This document shows, in pieces, positions 1 to 10,152 of a stretch of DNA of 64,000 nt. The position numbers were made by a program, and so were the translations under genes. The notes below the pieces were generated by a model, which worked only from the letters and a program-made list of their open reading frames with translations, made no database searches and was not told the origin of the DNA. This DNA comes from Kluyvera genomosp. 1. Its GTDB lineage: Bacteria > Pseudomonadota > Gammaproteobacteria > Enterobacterales > Enterobacteriaceae. The stretch is from the NCBI RefSeq assembly GCF_001266615.1, contig NZ_LGHZ01000010.1:1-64000 (forward strand), written 5' to 3'. Numbering within the stretch: position 1 is the first letter of the stretch; every line of letters starts with the position of its first letter.

Positions 1-218
1 CCCTAACCCTCTCCCCGTGGGGGAGAGGGGACCGTTTTGTGCGGGTAGTGGCTGTCTCTTCTGACTTTAGGTTGGGCCGAGTTCGCGGCTGGTGGATGAG
101 GTTCACCCTTTATCGCTTTAAGAAAGAAAGGCGTTTGGTGCAGGTGTTGGAATTGGTGCACTGAATGGTTTGCTCCCTCCCCCTTTGGGAGAGGGCCAGG
201 GTGAGGGGAGCGTGCACG
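1..218. repeat. Two inverted REP-like palindromic units at the left edge
   Basis: Bases 1-34 hold a C-rich/G-rich hairpin (CCCTCTCCCC then GGGGAGAGGG). Bases 170-217 hold a second one (CTCCCTCCCC, a TTTG loop, GGGAGAGGGCCAGGGTGAGGGG). The two units are in opposite orientation, about 135 bp apart, which is the layout of paired intergenic REP/BIME-like repeats in enteric bacteria. They lie downstream of the yicH stop codon and may stabilise the 3' end of its mRNA. The first unit may continue beyond the window. Confidence 0.6.
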
Positions 219-238
219 CTCCCCTTTCTTTCTACTCG

Positions 239-1924
239 TTACTTCGTTTCAGAAACCACGCCGCCAACCATCTGCTGCGTCAATTCCTGTTTATTCATAT
301 TCACCGCATGGAGTTGCCCGTTCACCGTGGGTTTGAGCGGAGCGTTTGCCTGCACGCTGCCGCTGGCGGTGAGCTGAATATTACCGTCGCCGTCAATCGA
401 CAGCGGCGGCCATCCCCACTGTTGCAGGATGTTGAGCGGTACGCCGCGCCCATTGAGGGTCACGCTGGTGTGGCGCTGTGGTTGTTGCGACACCGTGGCG
501 GTAGCTTCGAGAATACCTTTTTCGGTAAAGGCGCTCAGTTCCGTCACGTTGACGTTCGACGCGTCAGCGTTCAGCGCTATCGATGGGCGACGTACGTCGA
601 TGCGGTTAAAAGTTGCCGCCGCGCCGTTCAATGTTGCGCTGCCGCTCCAGACTCCCCACTGGCCATTTTTCACCAGCTGGAGATTGGCGCCGTAGCCGTC
701 CAGCGCGGTGATCTGCCACGGGAAGTCGGGATCGATGTCGATAACCAGGTTACGGTTAGCGCCAAATTTTTTCAGCGTCACGCTTTGCAGCCATGCAGGC
801 AGCGGCTCCATCCACAGCGTTTTCCAGTTCTGCGGTAGCGTATATTCCAGCCCGGCGAAAACCATATCGTCCAGCACCAGCGCATTGCCGGAACGGAACC
901 AGGTGCCAGAGCTGCGGACCATGCCGCCTTCCCAACGGGAAGTGAACTGGCGCAGCGCAATGCCCTGCTCGGAGAACTCGGCATTCAGGATAGGGTCGAG
1001 CAGATGCAGCGAGCCGTAGATAAACTCGCTGGCGTTCAGGGAAATCTTACCGTCGGTGCTCTGCCAACCGCCGTCGCTGAGCGTCAGGTTGCGCAAATTC
1101 AGATCCAGGTCGGTCACCGCCCAGTCCGGGCCTTGCAGGCTGGCATCGGTTACGTCGAGACGACCAATCTGTAGTGACGGTACGGTCGTTAACGGGGCGA
1201 GAAAGTCGAGCAACGACTTATCGCTTTGCAGGCGAATATCATTGAGACGCAGATTATCCACGAGCCAGCTACCGTCGCTGTTACGACGTGCGTTACCGGT
1301 GAGTGAACCGCGTGCCATATCGGCGCCCACGGTGGTTAAGATGACTTCACCCCCGTTGATATCGCCCTCAACCAGCGCATTAGTCGCCGGAATGCCGTTC
1401 AGCGATAGCGAACCTGCGCTCATTTGGATGTGGGCTTTTTTACCCAGTACGTTACCCGCCTCTGGCGCCCACGGCATCACGCCGCCGGAAACGCGCTGTG
1501 CGCTGAGCTCCCAGCCGGTTTCCGGGCTGTTGAGCGCCATATTCCGCAGCTGCAGGCGGTCAGCGGCAAACGGCAGCGGGGCGTTAGAAGGGGAGAGGTT
1601 TAGCGTACCGTCCTGCAACAGGATGGTATCGACATGCAGCGGGTCGGTTATCTGGCGCGAACTCAGGCCGATATCAACATCTTTGGCAACCAGCGTAGCA
1701 GGCTTGCCGTCGCGGCCAAAGGTGACGTTTTTCAGCAGGATATGTGAAGGGGAAGAGAAACGATGATCCATCGCATCAAACGTGACCTGATAGGCGGTGT
1801 TGTCGGTGAGCCAGTGGCTAATCTGACGGGCACCCCAGCGCGTTTGTAGCAGAAAATAGAAGGCTACAATCACCAGTAAGAGGGCGATCAGCAGCCAGAT
1901 AATGAGCTTTCCAAGAAATTTCAT
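239..1924 (-). CDS. yicH: YicH, AsmA-like inner-membrane protein
   Basis: This 561-aa protein resembles E. coli YicH (569 aa) along its length. Residues 5-25 form one membrane anchor, and the rest is a long, beta-rich periplasmic region typical of the AsmA/TamB-like family. Members of that family are thought to help move lipids between the inner and outer membranes. YicH itself has no firmly known reaction. The start was set at 1924 because the conserved N-terminus MKFLGKLI begins there; an upstream in-frame start would add eight unrelated residues. It follows xanP on the same strand after a 120-bp gap. Confidence 0.9.
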   Translation of the reverse strand: MKFLGKLIIWLLIALLLVIVAFYFLLQTRWGARQISHWLTDNTAYQVTFDAMDHRFSSPSHILLKNVTFGRDGKPATLVAKDVDIGLSSRQITDPLHVDTILLQDGTLNLSPSNAPLPFAADRLQLRNMALNSPETGWELSAQRVSGGVMPWAPEAGNVLGKKAHIQMSAGSLSLNGIPATNALVEGDINGGEVILTTVGADMARGSLTGNARRNSDGSWLVDNLRLNDIRLQSDKSLLDFLAPLTTVPSLQIGRLDVTDASLQGPDWAVTDLDLNLRNLTLSDGGWQSTDGKISLNASEFIYGSLHLLDPILNAEFSEQGIALRQFTSRWEGGMVRSSGTWFRSGNALVLDDMVFAGLEYTLPQNWKTLWMEPLPAWLQSVTLKKFGANRNLVIDIDPDFPWQITALDGYGANLQLVKNGQWGVWSGSATLNGAAATFNRIDVRRPSIALNADASNVNVTELSAFTEKGILEATATVSQQPQRHTSVTLNGRGVPLNILQQWGWPPLSIDGDGNIQLTASGSVQANAPLKPTVNGQLHAVNMNKQELTQQMVGGVVSETK

Positions 1925-2011
1925 GATCTTCCATCCTGAGAAGGGCACATAAACCTGTTATGCATGATTTATGCGCAATCCTCAAGGCAGGATTCGTATT
2001 ATTCGATGTCA

Positions 2012-2037
2012 GCGGCAGTGGAGAAGGCCACTGCCGC
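2012..2037 (-). terminator. Hairpin between xanP and yicH
   Basis: A perfect 10-bp stem (GCGGCAGTGG with CCACTGCCGC) and a 6-nt loop lie just past the xanP stop codon. There is no clear T-run on the xanP strand, so it may be a processing or stability hairpin or a leaky terminator before yicH. Confidence 0.45.
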
Positions 2038-2044
2038 ATCGGGG

Positions 2045-3436
2045 TTACTCTTTTTCTGGCGGGAACACCAGGTTCAGAATAATCGCCGTGATCCCGCCGG
2101 CTGCGATGCCGGAAGAGAGCAGGTTTTTCAGCCAGTCCGGGGCGAACTGCAGGATTTGTGGCTGCTGGGAAACACCGAGGCCAACGGCCAGTGACAGCGC
2201 AATAATCAGGATGGCGCGACGGTTCAGCGGCTCGCGGGAGACAATGCGTACGCCGGATGCGGCGATGGTGCCAAACATCACAAGCGTTGCGCCGCCGAGT
2301 ACTGGTTCTGGAATATGCTGCACAAAACCGCTCACCGCCGGGAAAAGACCCAGCACGATCAGCATCAGTGCCACCACAAAGCCGACGTAGCGGCTGGCAA
2401 CGCCAGTTAACTGGATAACCCCGTTGTTCTGCCCAAAGCAGGAGTTTGGGAAGGTATTGAATACCGCAGAGACGCAGGAATTCAGGCCGTTAGCCAGCAC
2501 GCCACCCTTCAGACGCTTCATATACAGCGGGCCAGAAACCGGCTGCTCGGAAACGTCGGAGGTGGCGGTGATGTCGCCGATGGTTTCCAGCGAGGTGATC
2601 ATAAACACCAGCATTAATGGCAGCAGCAGATTCCAGTCGATGCCTAAACCGTAGTACAGCGGCGTTGGGACCATAATCAGGCTGCTGTTAGTCGGCGCGG
2701 TGTTTTCCGGCAGCATGCCGAGCACCCAGGCTGTCAAATAACCCGCCGCCATGGCAATCACCAGCGAGGCAATACGCAGGTAAGGGTTACGCTGACGGTT
2801 GAGCAGGATAATGATCGCCAGAACGATGCCTGCCAGTAAAAGATTTTTCGGTGCGCCAAAGGTGTTGTTAGCCATTGCCGCGTAGCCGCCGCCGATAGAG
2901 GTCAGGCCAACCTGGATCAGCGACAGGCCGATAATCATCACCACAACACCGGAAACCAGCGGAGTGATCACGCGGCGCGCCAGGTGCAGAATACGGGATA
3001 ACACCATTTCGGTGCAGCTTGCCAGCATCAGCGTACCGAATAGTGCCGCCATCATTGTTGGCACGTCAGCGCCACCGGTTTTCAGCGCGGTGCCACCCAT
3101 GATAAGCGGAGCGACGAAGTTGAAGCTGGTACCCTGGATTGACAGCAGGCCAGAACCCACCGGGCCCCAGGCTTTAATCTGAATGATGGATGCCACACCG
3201 GAGGCGAACAGCGACATGCTGATAATGTGCTGGGTATCTTCCGCGGGCAGACCCAGGGCTTGGCAAATCAGCAGCGCCGGCGTAATCACCGCAACAAACA
3301 TCGCCAGCAGGTGCTGGAGCGCGGCGAAGAGCGTTTGCGGAAGCGGCGGACGGTCTTCCAGGTGGTAAATCAGTTCGCTGTTTTGTTTCTGCGCAACCGG
3401 TTGCGCATCGGCTTGATCGAGGGTGTTAGAGGACAT
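2045..3436 (-). CDS. xanP: Xanthine permease XanP
   Basis: This 463-aa protein has the same length as E. coli XanP (YicE) and is nearly collinear with it. It belongs to the NAT/NCS2 family of proton-coupled nucleobase transporters and brings xanthine into the cell. Visible family marks are the QGTSF segment near residue 90, the acidic SLETIGD motif near residue 275 and the signature [12 protein letters not shown] near residue 325. It has many hydrophobic membrane spans. The ATG at 3436 is chosen because it gives the known length; the alternative upstream start is a TTG. A PurR-like operator lies about 56 bp upstream, which fits control by purine supply. Confidence 0.96.
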   Translation of the reverse strand: MSSNTLDQADAQPVAQKQNSELIYHLEDRPPLPQTLFAALQHLLAMFVAVITPALLICQALGLPAEDTQHIISMSLFASGVASIIQIKAWGPVGSGLLSIQGTSFNFVAPLIMGGTALKTGGADVPTMMAALFGTLMLASCTEMVLSRILHLARRVITPLVSGVVVMIIGLSLIQVGLTSIGGGYAAMANNTFGAPKNLLLAGIVLAIIILLNRQRNPYLRIASLVIAMAAGYLTAWVLGMLPENTAPTNSSLIMVPTPLYYGLGIDWNLLLPLMLVFMITSLETIGDITATSDVSEQPVSGPLYMKRLKGGVLANGLNSCVSAVFNTFPNSCFGQNNGVIQLTGVASRYVGFVVALMLIVLGLFPAVSGFVQHIPEPVLGGATLVMFGTIAASGVRIVSREPLNRRAILIIALSLAVGLGVSQQPQILQFAPDWLKNLLSSGIAAGGITAIILNLVFPPEKE

Positions 3437-3491
3437 CTCTTCTGGCAATCCCGTGGTGGAAAAGTGGCGATTTTAGCGGACTGGTTGGTAA

Positions 3492-3507
3492 AAGCAATCG
3501 GTTGCTT
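3492..3507. promoter_or_regulatory. PurR-like operator upstream of xanP
   Basis: The 16-mer AAGCAATCGGTTGCTT matches the PurR box (ACGCAAACGTTTGCGT) at 12 of 16 positions, including the GCAA-CG-TTGC core. The arms extend to a 7+7 bp inverted repeat (3491-3497 and 3502-3508). It lies 56-71 bp upstream of the xanP start codon, so it is well placed to control a purine permease gene. Binding is inferred, not shown. Confidence 0.5.
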
Positions 3508-3719
3508 TCATTGTTCGTAAATTATTGCCGTAAATACCCATATAACTCGCATGTATTTATTGGGGAGAGTTAACAAAATTAATGAATGAAAAACGTTTTT
3601 CTACCTACTTTCCCCCTTTCTTGCTTACACTTTCGGCCGAAGCCTCATGATGAGGCCATCACGACATCGGAAATTTGTCGCGTATGAATGGATCATGCGT
3701 TTAGTAAGGAGCTGTAATT

Positions 3720-4922
3720 ATGTTTCACCTCGATACCTTATCGACGCTCGTTGCCGCAACGCTGGTGTTGCTGCTAGGACGACAATTGGTCCAGAGCGTT
3801 CCCTTCCTGAAGAAATACACAATCCCTGAGCCCGTTGCGGGCGGCCTTCTGGTGGCGCTGGCGCTGCTGGTGCTGAAAAAAAGCATGGGCTGGGAAATTG
3901 ACTTTGATATGGGCCTAAAAGACCCGTTGATGCTGGCGTTCTTCGCCACGATCGGCCTTAACGCCAATATTGCGAGCCTGCGCGCGGGCGGGAAAGTGGT
4001 GGGCACTTTCCTGATCGTCGTTGTTGGACTGCTGCTGCTGCAAAATGGCCTCGGCATTGGTATGGCGAAAATGCTGGGCCTGGATCCGTTAATGGGCCTG
4101 CTGGCCGGCTCTATTACGCTGTCGGGCGGACACGGCACCGGTGCGGCGTGGAGCAAGCTGTTTATCGAGCGCTATGGCTTTACCAACGCCACCGAAGTGG
4201 CGATGGCCTGCGCCACGTTTGGTCTGGTTCTCGGCGGTCTGATTGGCGGCCCGGTCGCTCGCTATTTGGTTAAACACTCATCGTCACCAAACGGAACACC
4301 GGACGACCAGGAAGTGCCGACGGCATTTGAAAAGCCGGACGTAGGGCGCGTTATCACTTCGCTGGTGTTGATTGAAACCATTGCGCTTATCGCAATTTGC
4401 CTGACCGTTGGGCGAGTCATTGCGCAACTGCTGGAAGGCAGCGCGCTGGAGTTGCCAACGTTTGTCTGCGTGCTGTTCGTTGGGGTGATTCTCAGCAATG
4501 GTTTAGCGCTGGTCGGCTTTTATCGTGTCTTTGAGCGCGCGGTGTCGGTGCTGGGTAACGTGAGCCTGTCGCTGTTTCTGGCAATGGCGCTGATGAGCCT
4601 GAAACTCTGGGAGCTGGCGGATTTAGCGTTGCCAATGCTGGTTATCCTGGCAGTGCAAACACTGGCGATGGCGCTGTACGCCATTTTTGTCACTTACCGG
4701 TTGATGGGCAAAAACTACGATGCGGCGGTGCTGGCTGCGGGTCACTGCGGTTTTGGTCTTGGCGCAACGCCGACGGCGATTGCCAACATGCAGGCGATTA
4801 CCGAGCGTTTCGGCCCATCGCATACCGCGTTCCTGGTGGTACCGATGGTTGGGGCGTTCTTTATTGATATCGTCAACGCCCTGGTGATTAAGCTGTACTT
4901 GATGCTGCCGATGTTTGGCTAA
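3720..4922 (+). CDS. gltS: Sodium/glutamate symporter GltS
   Basis: A 400-aa integral membrane protein, one residue shorter than E. coli GltS (401 aa). It is a sodium-dependent glutamate carrier of the ESS family. The two inverted halves typical of the family can be seen. Each has a glycine-rich re-entrant segment: SGGHGTGAAW near residue 137 and GHCGFGLGATPTA near residue 340. The start has a good upstream AAGGAG. In E. coli gltS faces recG directly; here it faces glpK, with 82 bp between the stop codons, which marks one junction of a rearrangement. Confidence 0.96.
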   Translation: MFHLDTLSTLVAATLVLLLGRQLVQSVPFLKKYTIPEPVAGGLLVALALLVLKKSMGWEIDFDMGLKDPLMLAFFATIGLNANIASLRAGGKVVGTFLIVVVGLLLLQNGLGIGMAKMLGLDPLMGLLAGSITLSGGHGTGAAWSKLFIERYGFTNATEVAMACATFGLVLGGLIGGPVARYLVKHSSSPNGTPDDQEVPTAFEKPDVGRVITSLVLIETIALIAICLTVGRVIAQLLEGSALELPTFVCVLFVGVILSNGLALVGFYRVFERAVSVLGNVSLSLFLAMALMSLKLWELADLALPMLVILAVQTLAMALYAIFVTYRLMGKNYDAAVLAAGHCGFGLGATPTAIANMQAITERFGPSHTAFLVVPMVGAFFIDIVNALVIKLYLMLPMFG

Positions 4923-4925
4923 TAA

Positions 4926-4982
4926 AAAGCCGGAGCATAGCTCCGGCTTTGCGATAGGCGGGGGAGCTTAGCTTGCCCGCCT
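4926..4982. terminator. gltS terminator plus a second hairpin before glpK
   Basis: AAAGCCGGAGC-ATA-GCTCCGGCTTT (4926-4950) is a strong symmetric terminator at the gltS 3' end. A second stem follows (AGGCGGG at 4956-4962 with CCCGCCT at 4976-4982). Both lie in the short convergent gltS/glpK gap, one of the three novel junctions relative to E. coli. Confidence 0.75.
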
Positions 4983-5004
4983 CGCAGAGTGAGTTTCCTG
5001 CCCG

Positions 5005-6534
<1,530 letters not shown>

Positions 6535-7383
6535 TTACAGCGAAGCATTGTGTTGGTTTTGGCTGGAGACCGCTTTCGGCTCTTCAACCTCGCAGGTGTC
6601 GCACGGCAGATGGCGGCCAATCAGCTTACGATAGCTGAATGCGCCCAGCGCGGCCCCGACGATAGGTGCACACAGCGGCACCAGGAAATAAGGAATATCT
6701 TTGCCACCGGTGAAGGCGACGTTGCCCCAACCTGCCAGCCAGGCGAAGGCTTTTGGCCCGATGTCACGCGCCGGGTTCATCGCAAACCCGGTCAGCGGGC
6801 CCATGGAAGCGCCGATGACCGCGATCAGCAGACCAATCAGCAGTGGAGCCAGCGGCCCACGCGGAATGCCGTTGCCATCGTCGGTCAGCGCAAGAATCAC
6901 GCCCATCAGGATAGCGGTAATGACCATTTCTACCGCGAACGCCTGCACAAAATTGATATGCGGATTTGGATAGGTAGAGAAAATGCCAGCCAGTTCAAGA
7001 CTTTCGACGCTGCCACGAACCATATTGTGCGTGTGTTCAAAGTCGAAGAAAAGGTTGTAGTAAAGTCCGTACACCAGCGCGGCGGCGCAGAATGCACCGG
7101 CAAACTGGGCGGCGATGAACGGCACCACTTTACGTCCGTCGAAGCAGGCGAACAGCCAAAGGGCAATGGTCACGGCGGGGTTCAGGTGCGCACCGGACAC
7201 GCCTGCGGTCAGGTAAATAGCCATGGCTACGCCCAGACCCCAAATAATGCTGATTTCCCACTGTCCGAAGCTTGCTCCCGCCACTTTAAGCGCCGCGACG
7301 CATCCCACGCCGAAGAAAATCAACAACCCGGTACCAAGAAACTCTGCGATGCACTGGCCTTTTAAGGTCGATGTCTGGCTCAT
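6535..7383 (-). CDS. glpF: Glycerol facilitator GlpF (aquaglyceroporin)
   Basis: A 282-aa inner-membrane channel of the MIP/aquaporin family that lets glycerol diffuse into the cell, where GlpK traps it. The two half-helix motifs are present: HLNPAVT near residue 68 and AMNPARDIGP near residue 203. The Arg of NPAR is part of the selectivity filter. The start is placed at MSQTSTLKGQ, the conserved N-terminus; an upstream in-frame start would add 20 unrelated residues. It is the first gene of the operon, and GlpR-like operator sequences lie upstream. Confidence 0.97.
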   Translation of the reverse strand: MSQTSTLKGQCIAEFLGTGLLIFFGVGCVAALKVAGASFGQWEISIIWGLGVAMAIYLTAGVSGAHLNPAVTIALWLFACFDGRKVVPFIAAQFAGAFCAAALVYGLYYNLFFDFEHTHNMVRGSVESLELAGIFSTYPNPHINFVQAFAVEMVITAILMGVILALTDDGNGIPRGPLAPLLIGLLIAVIGASMGPLTGFAMNPARDIGPKAFAWLAGWGNVAFTGGKDIPYFLVPLCAPIVGAALGAFSYRKLIGRHLPCDTCEVEEPKAVSSQNQHNASL

Positions 7384-7808
7384 AATCGGAATCCTGAAGA
7401 CAATTTGATGATTATTGTATGCACGAGCATTCATGACGCTCATGTTGCCATGTAGGCATAGTGTTAATTTATCGTTAACGAGCGTAAACGAGAAATATCG
7501 AAATCAAAATGTGTGTACCGCGTCAAGAAATGAGCGTTTTCGCGCCAGTGAATGTACGTTTTCGGAACGAAAAGTGTGAGAGAGGAAACATTCCATTGGC
7601 TAATCTGTTAACAATCTAATGTGAATGTGCGCAAACGCTCCAGGACGAGGCCGAAAATTGCGGAGAACCGCAATCTACAGGCTCTGGCGCTGGACAGGGG
7701 CGACGGGGCTTCATACAATCGACTTCAAGCCGTGCGCTTATTTGGGTTAAGGCGTCGCCGGGGTTCCGGGACGATATCAACGCCTTGCAAGATTCAGGAG
7801 ATAGGACG
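7384..7808. promoter_or_regulatory. Divergent control region of glpFK and zapB with GlpR-like operators
   Basis: This 425-bp gap separates two divergent genes. TCGTTAACGA (7482-7491) fits the core TCGWWAWCGA of GlpR operators. TTTTCG-GAA-CGAAAA (7559-7573) is a second similar palindrome. Further half sites (AACGAG, ATATCG) lie between them. This agrees with glycerol-3-phosphate-responsive repression of glpFK as in E. coli. A small hairpin TTGCGG-AGAA-CCGCAA lies at about 7658-7673 on the zapB side. I see no open reading frame here that I would call a gene. Confidence 0.55.
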
Positions 7809-8048
7809 ATGTCATTAGAAGTGTTTGAGAAACTGGAAGCGAAAGTTCAGCAGGCGATTGATACCATCACGCTGTTGCAGATGGAAATCGAAGAGCTGAA
7901 AGAAAAGAACAGCACCCTGGAGCAGGACGTACAGGCTGCACAGAATAACCGTGAAGAGCTGGAACGTGAAAACAACCAGCTGAAAGAACAGCAGAACGGC
8001 TGGCAGGATCGTCTGCAGGCGCTGCTGGGCCGCATGGAAGAAGTGTGA
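7809..8048 (+). CDS. zapB: Cell division factor ZapB
   Basis: This 79-aa protein is an almost continuous coiled coil. It has heptads rich in Glu, Leu, Gln and Asn and the conserved ends [13 protein letters not shown] and LLGRMEEV. ZapB is a FtsZ-ring-associated protein that, through ZapA, helps place the ring and links it to MatP at the chromosome terminus. The start at 7809 is preferred because AGGAG lies 8 nt upstream; an earlier in-frame ATG would add eight non-conserved residues. In E. coli its other neighbour is rraA; here sbp follows, which marks a rearrangement junction. Confidence 0.97.
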   Translation: MSLEVFEKLEAKVQQAIDTITLLQMEIEELKEKNSTLEQDVQAAQNNREELERENNQLKEQQNGWQDRLQALLGRMEEV

Positions 8049-8057
8049 TTCCATCTC

Positions 8058-8085
8058 TCCCCGGGCCGTTTTCACGGTCTGGGGA
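8058..8085 (+). terminator. Terminator-like hairpin after zapB
   Basis: CCCCGGGCCGT and ACGGTCTGGGG pair around a TTTC loop just after the zapB stop codon, followed by a pyrimidine-rich stretch. It lies on the zapB side of the zapB/sbp junction. Confidence 0.55.
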
Positions 8086-8256
8086 AGCTTTCCCCCCTGT
8101 TTTTCTCCCCTGAGTGATTTCGAGCAAACGCGCATCATCGCGCTTTCACCTCTTATATTTCAAAACTGCATAATCAATCTTTTTTTATTCTTTAATCATC
8201 GATTCGATTTCTGGCAGGCTAGCCCCATTACAACACAACAGATAAGAGAGCGGGCG

Positions 8257-9246
8257 ATGAACAAGTGGGGCGTAGGGTTAACTCTTTTGCTGGCTTCCAC
8301 CAGCGTACTGGCTAAGGATATTCAGTTACTTAACGTGTCTTACGATCCGACGCGTGAGCTGTATGAACAATACAACAAGGCTTTCAGCGCGCACTGGAAG
8401 AAAGAGACCGGTGATAACGTGGTTATCCGTCAGTCGCACGGTGGTTCTGGCAAACAGGCCACTTCCGTTATCAACGGCATCGACGCTGATGTGGTGACCC
8501 TGGCGCTGGCCTACGATGTTGATGCAATTGCCGAGCGTGGCCGTATCGACAAAAACTGGATTAAACGTCTGCCGGATAACTCCGCGCCGTACACCTCCAC
8601 CATCGTGTTCCTGGTGCGTAAAGGCAACCCAAAACAAATTCATGACTGGAACGATCTGATTAAACCGGGCGTTTCTGTTATCACCCCGAACCCGAAAAGC
8701 TCCGGCGGTGCTCGCTGGAACTACCTGGCGGCATGGGGCTACGCGCTGCATCAGAACAACAATGATCAGGCTAAAGCTCAGGACTTCGTGAAAGCGCTGT
8801 ATAAGAACGTGGAAGTGCTGGATTCCGGCGCGCGCGGCTCAACCAATACCTTCGTAGAACGCGGTATCGGCGATGTGCTGATTGCGTGGGAAAACGAAGC
8901 GCTGCTGGCGGCTAACGAACTGGGTAAAGACAAGTTTGAGATTGTCACCCCAAGCGAATCTATCCTCGCCGAGCCAACCGTCTCCGTCGTGGATAAAGTG
9001 GCTGAGAAGAAAGGAACGACGGCGGTAGCGGAAGCCTACCTGAAGTACCTGTACTCGCCAGAAGGCCAGGAAATTGCGGCGAAGAACTACTACCGTCCGC
9101 GTGATCCGCAGGTTGCGAAGAAGTATGAAAGCGAGTTCCCGAAACTGAAACTGTTTACGATTGATCAAGAGTTCGGGGGCTGGACGAAAGCGCAGAAAGA
9201 GCACTTCTCTAACGGCGGCACCTTCGATCAAATCAGTAAGCGTTAA
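8257..9246 (+). CDS. sbp: Periplasmic sulfate-binding protein Sbp
   Basis: A 329-aa extracytoplasmic solute-binding protein that delivers sulfate to the CysUWA ABC transporter. Residues 1-19 form a signal peptide ending ALA, before [17 protein letters not shown]. The sulfate-pocket segments SHGGSGKQ and [17 protein letters not shown] are easily recognised. In E. coli sbp lies between pfkA and cdh; here cdh still follows, but pfkA is replaced upstream by zapB. Its expression would be expected to follow CysB/Cbl sulfur control; I did not identify the operator. Confidence 0.97.
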   Translation: MNKWGVGLTLLLASTSVLAKDIQLLNVSYDPTRELYEQYNKAFSAHWKKETGDNVVIRQSHGGSGKQATSVINGIDADVVTLALAYDVDAIAERGRIDKNWIKRLPDNSAPYTSTIVFLVRKGNPKQIHDWNDLIKPGVSVITPNPKSSGGARWNYLAAWGYALHQNNNDQAKAQDFVKALYKNVEVLDSGARGSTNTFVERGIGDVLIAWENEALLAANELGKDKFEIVTPSESILAEPTVSVVDKVAEKKGTTAVAEAYLKYLYSPEGQEIAAKNYYRPRDPQVAKKYESEFPKLKLFTIDQEFGGWTKAQKEHFSNGGTFDQISKR

Positions 9247-9254
9247 TCTCCTCA

Positions 9255-9287
9255 AACGCCTGGCCAATCCGCCGGGCGTTTTCTTTT
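9255..9287 (+). terminator. sbp terminator
   Basis: AACGCCTGGC and GCCGGGCGTT pair around a 6-nt loop and are followed by TTCTTTT, 9 nt after the sbp stop codon. This is a standard intrinsic terminator. Confidence 0.85.
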
Positions 9288-9338
9288 AGTCATCAAAGTA
9301 CGTTACTCTTCCCCCTCGGTTCGATATGGGGAGAACAC

Positions 9339-10094
9339 ATGACAAGGTTAAAATACCTGCTGGCAGCGTTGCTTATTATGGTGATTGCTGCCGGAGCAGG
9401 GGGCTGGTACTGGCTGCATTCCGGCAACCCGGATGCATTGCGTCAGATTGTACTGCAGCAGTGCGTGCCGAATCAGGAACAGCATCGGACCCCTAAACCG
9501 TGTGTCGACGTTAACCCCAAGGGCGGCTATGTGCTGTTTAAAGACCGCAACGGCCCGCTGCAATATCTGCTGATGCCCACGTATCGAATCAATGGCACGG
9601 AAAGCCCGCTGCTGCTCGACCCGCTGACGGCGAATTTCTTTTGGCAGGCGTGGCAACGACGCGCCATCATGAGCGATAAACGGGGATCGGAAGTACCGGA
9701 TAGCGCGATCTCACTGACCATCAACTCACGTACTGGCCGGACGCAAAATCATTTCCATATCCATATTTCCTGCTTACGCAAAGATGTACGTGACCAGCTT
9801 GATGCCGATCAGGCGGCTATCAGCAGCCGCTGGCTGCCGTTGCCGGGGGGCCTATTGGGGCATGAATATCTGGCGCGTCGGGTGACGGAAAATGAGCTGG
9901 CTAAACGCAGCCCGTTCCTGATGCTGGCGGAAGAAGTCCCGGAAGCACGTGAACATATGGGGCGTTTTGCTCTGGCGCTGGCGCAGCAAAGCGATGGCTC
10001 ACTGGTGCTGCTGGCGACTGAACGCAACCTGCTGGCCCTGAACCGCGCCTCTGCGGAGGAGATTCAGGATCACCAGTGCGCCATTCTTAACTAA
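9339..10094 (+). CDS. cdh: CDP-diacylglycerol pyrophosphatase Cdh
   Basis: A 251-aa inner-membrane protein with one N-terminal membrane anchor (residues 6-27) and a soluble domain. It is the enzyme that hydrolyses CDP-diacylglycerol to phosphatidate and CMP. The catalytic HIT-like motif NHFHIHIS near residue 140 is intact. E. coli Cdh matches throughout, with the greatest divergence in the anchor. It follows sbp as in E. coli and faces lsrK. Confidence 0.95.
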   Translation: MTRLKYLLAALLIMVIAAGAGGWYWLHSGNPDALRQIVLQQCVPNQEQHRTPKPCVDVNPKGGYVLFKDRNGPLQYLLMPTYRINGTESPLLLDPLTANFFWQAWQRRAIMSDKRGSEVPDSAISLTINSRTGRTQNHFHIHISCLRKDVRDQLDADQAAISSRWLPLPGGLLGHEYLARRVTENELAKRSPFLMLAEEVPEAREHMGRFALALAQQSDGSLVLLATERNLLALNRASAEEIQDHQCAILN

Positions 10095-10104
10095 AGATAC
10101 CGCG

Positions 10105-10127
10105 GCCTGCCGAACGAGACGGCAGGC
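10105..10127. terminator. Shared hairpin between cdh and lsrK
   Basis: A perfect 7-bp stem (GCCTGCC at 10105-10111 with GGCAGGC at 10121-10127) sits between the two convergent stop codons. It is symmetric and could end transcription from either side, although T-runs are weak. Confidence 0.6.
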
Positions 10128-10152
10128 GCACCCTGTGCCGATAGTCGTTTGC

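Noticed and set aside
6550-7365. 271-aa open frame on the plus strand opposite glpF
   Set aside because: Its composition (rich in Arg, Gln, His) is typical of an antisense reading; glpF is certain.
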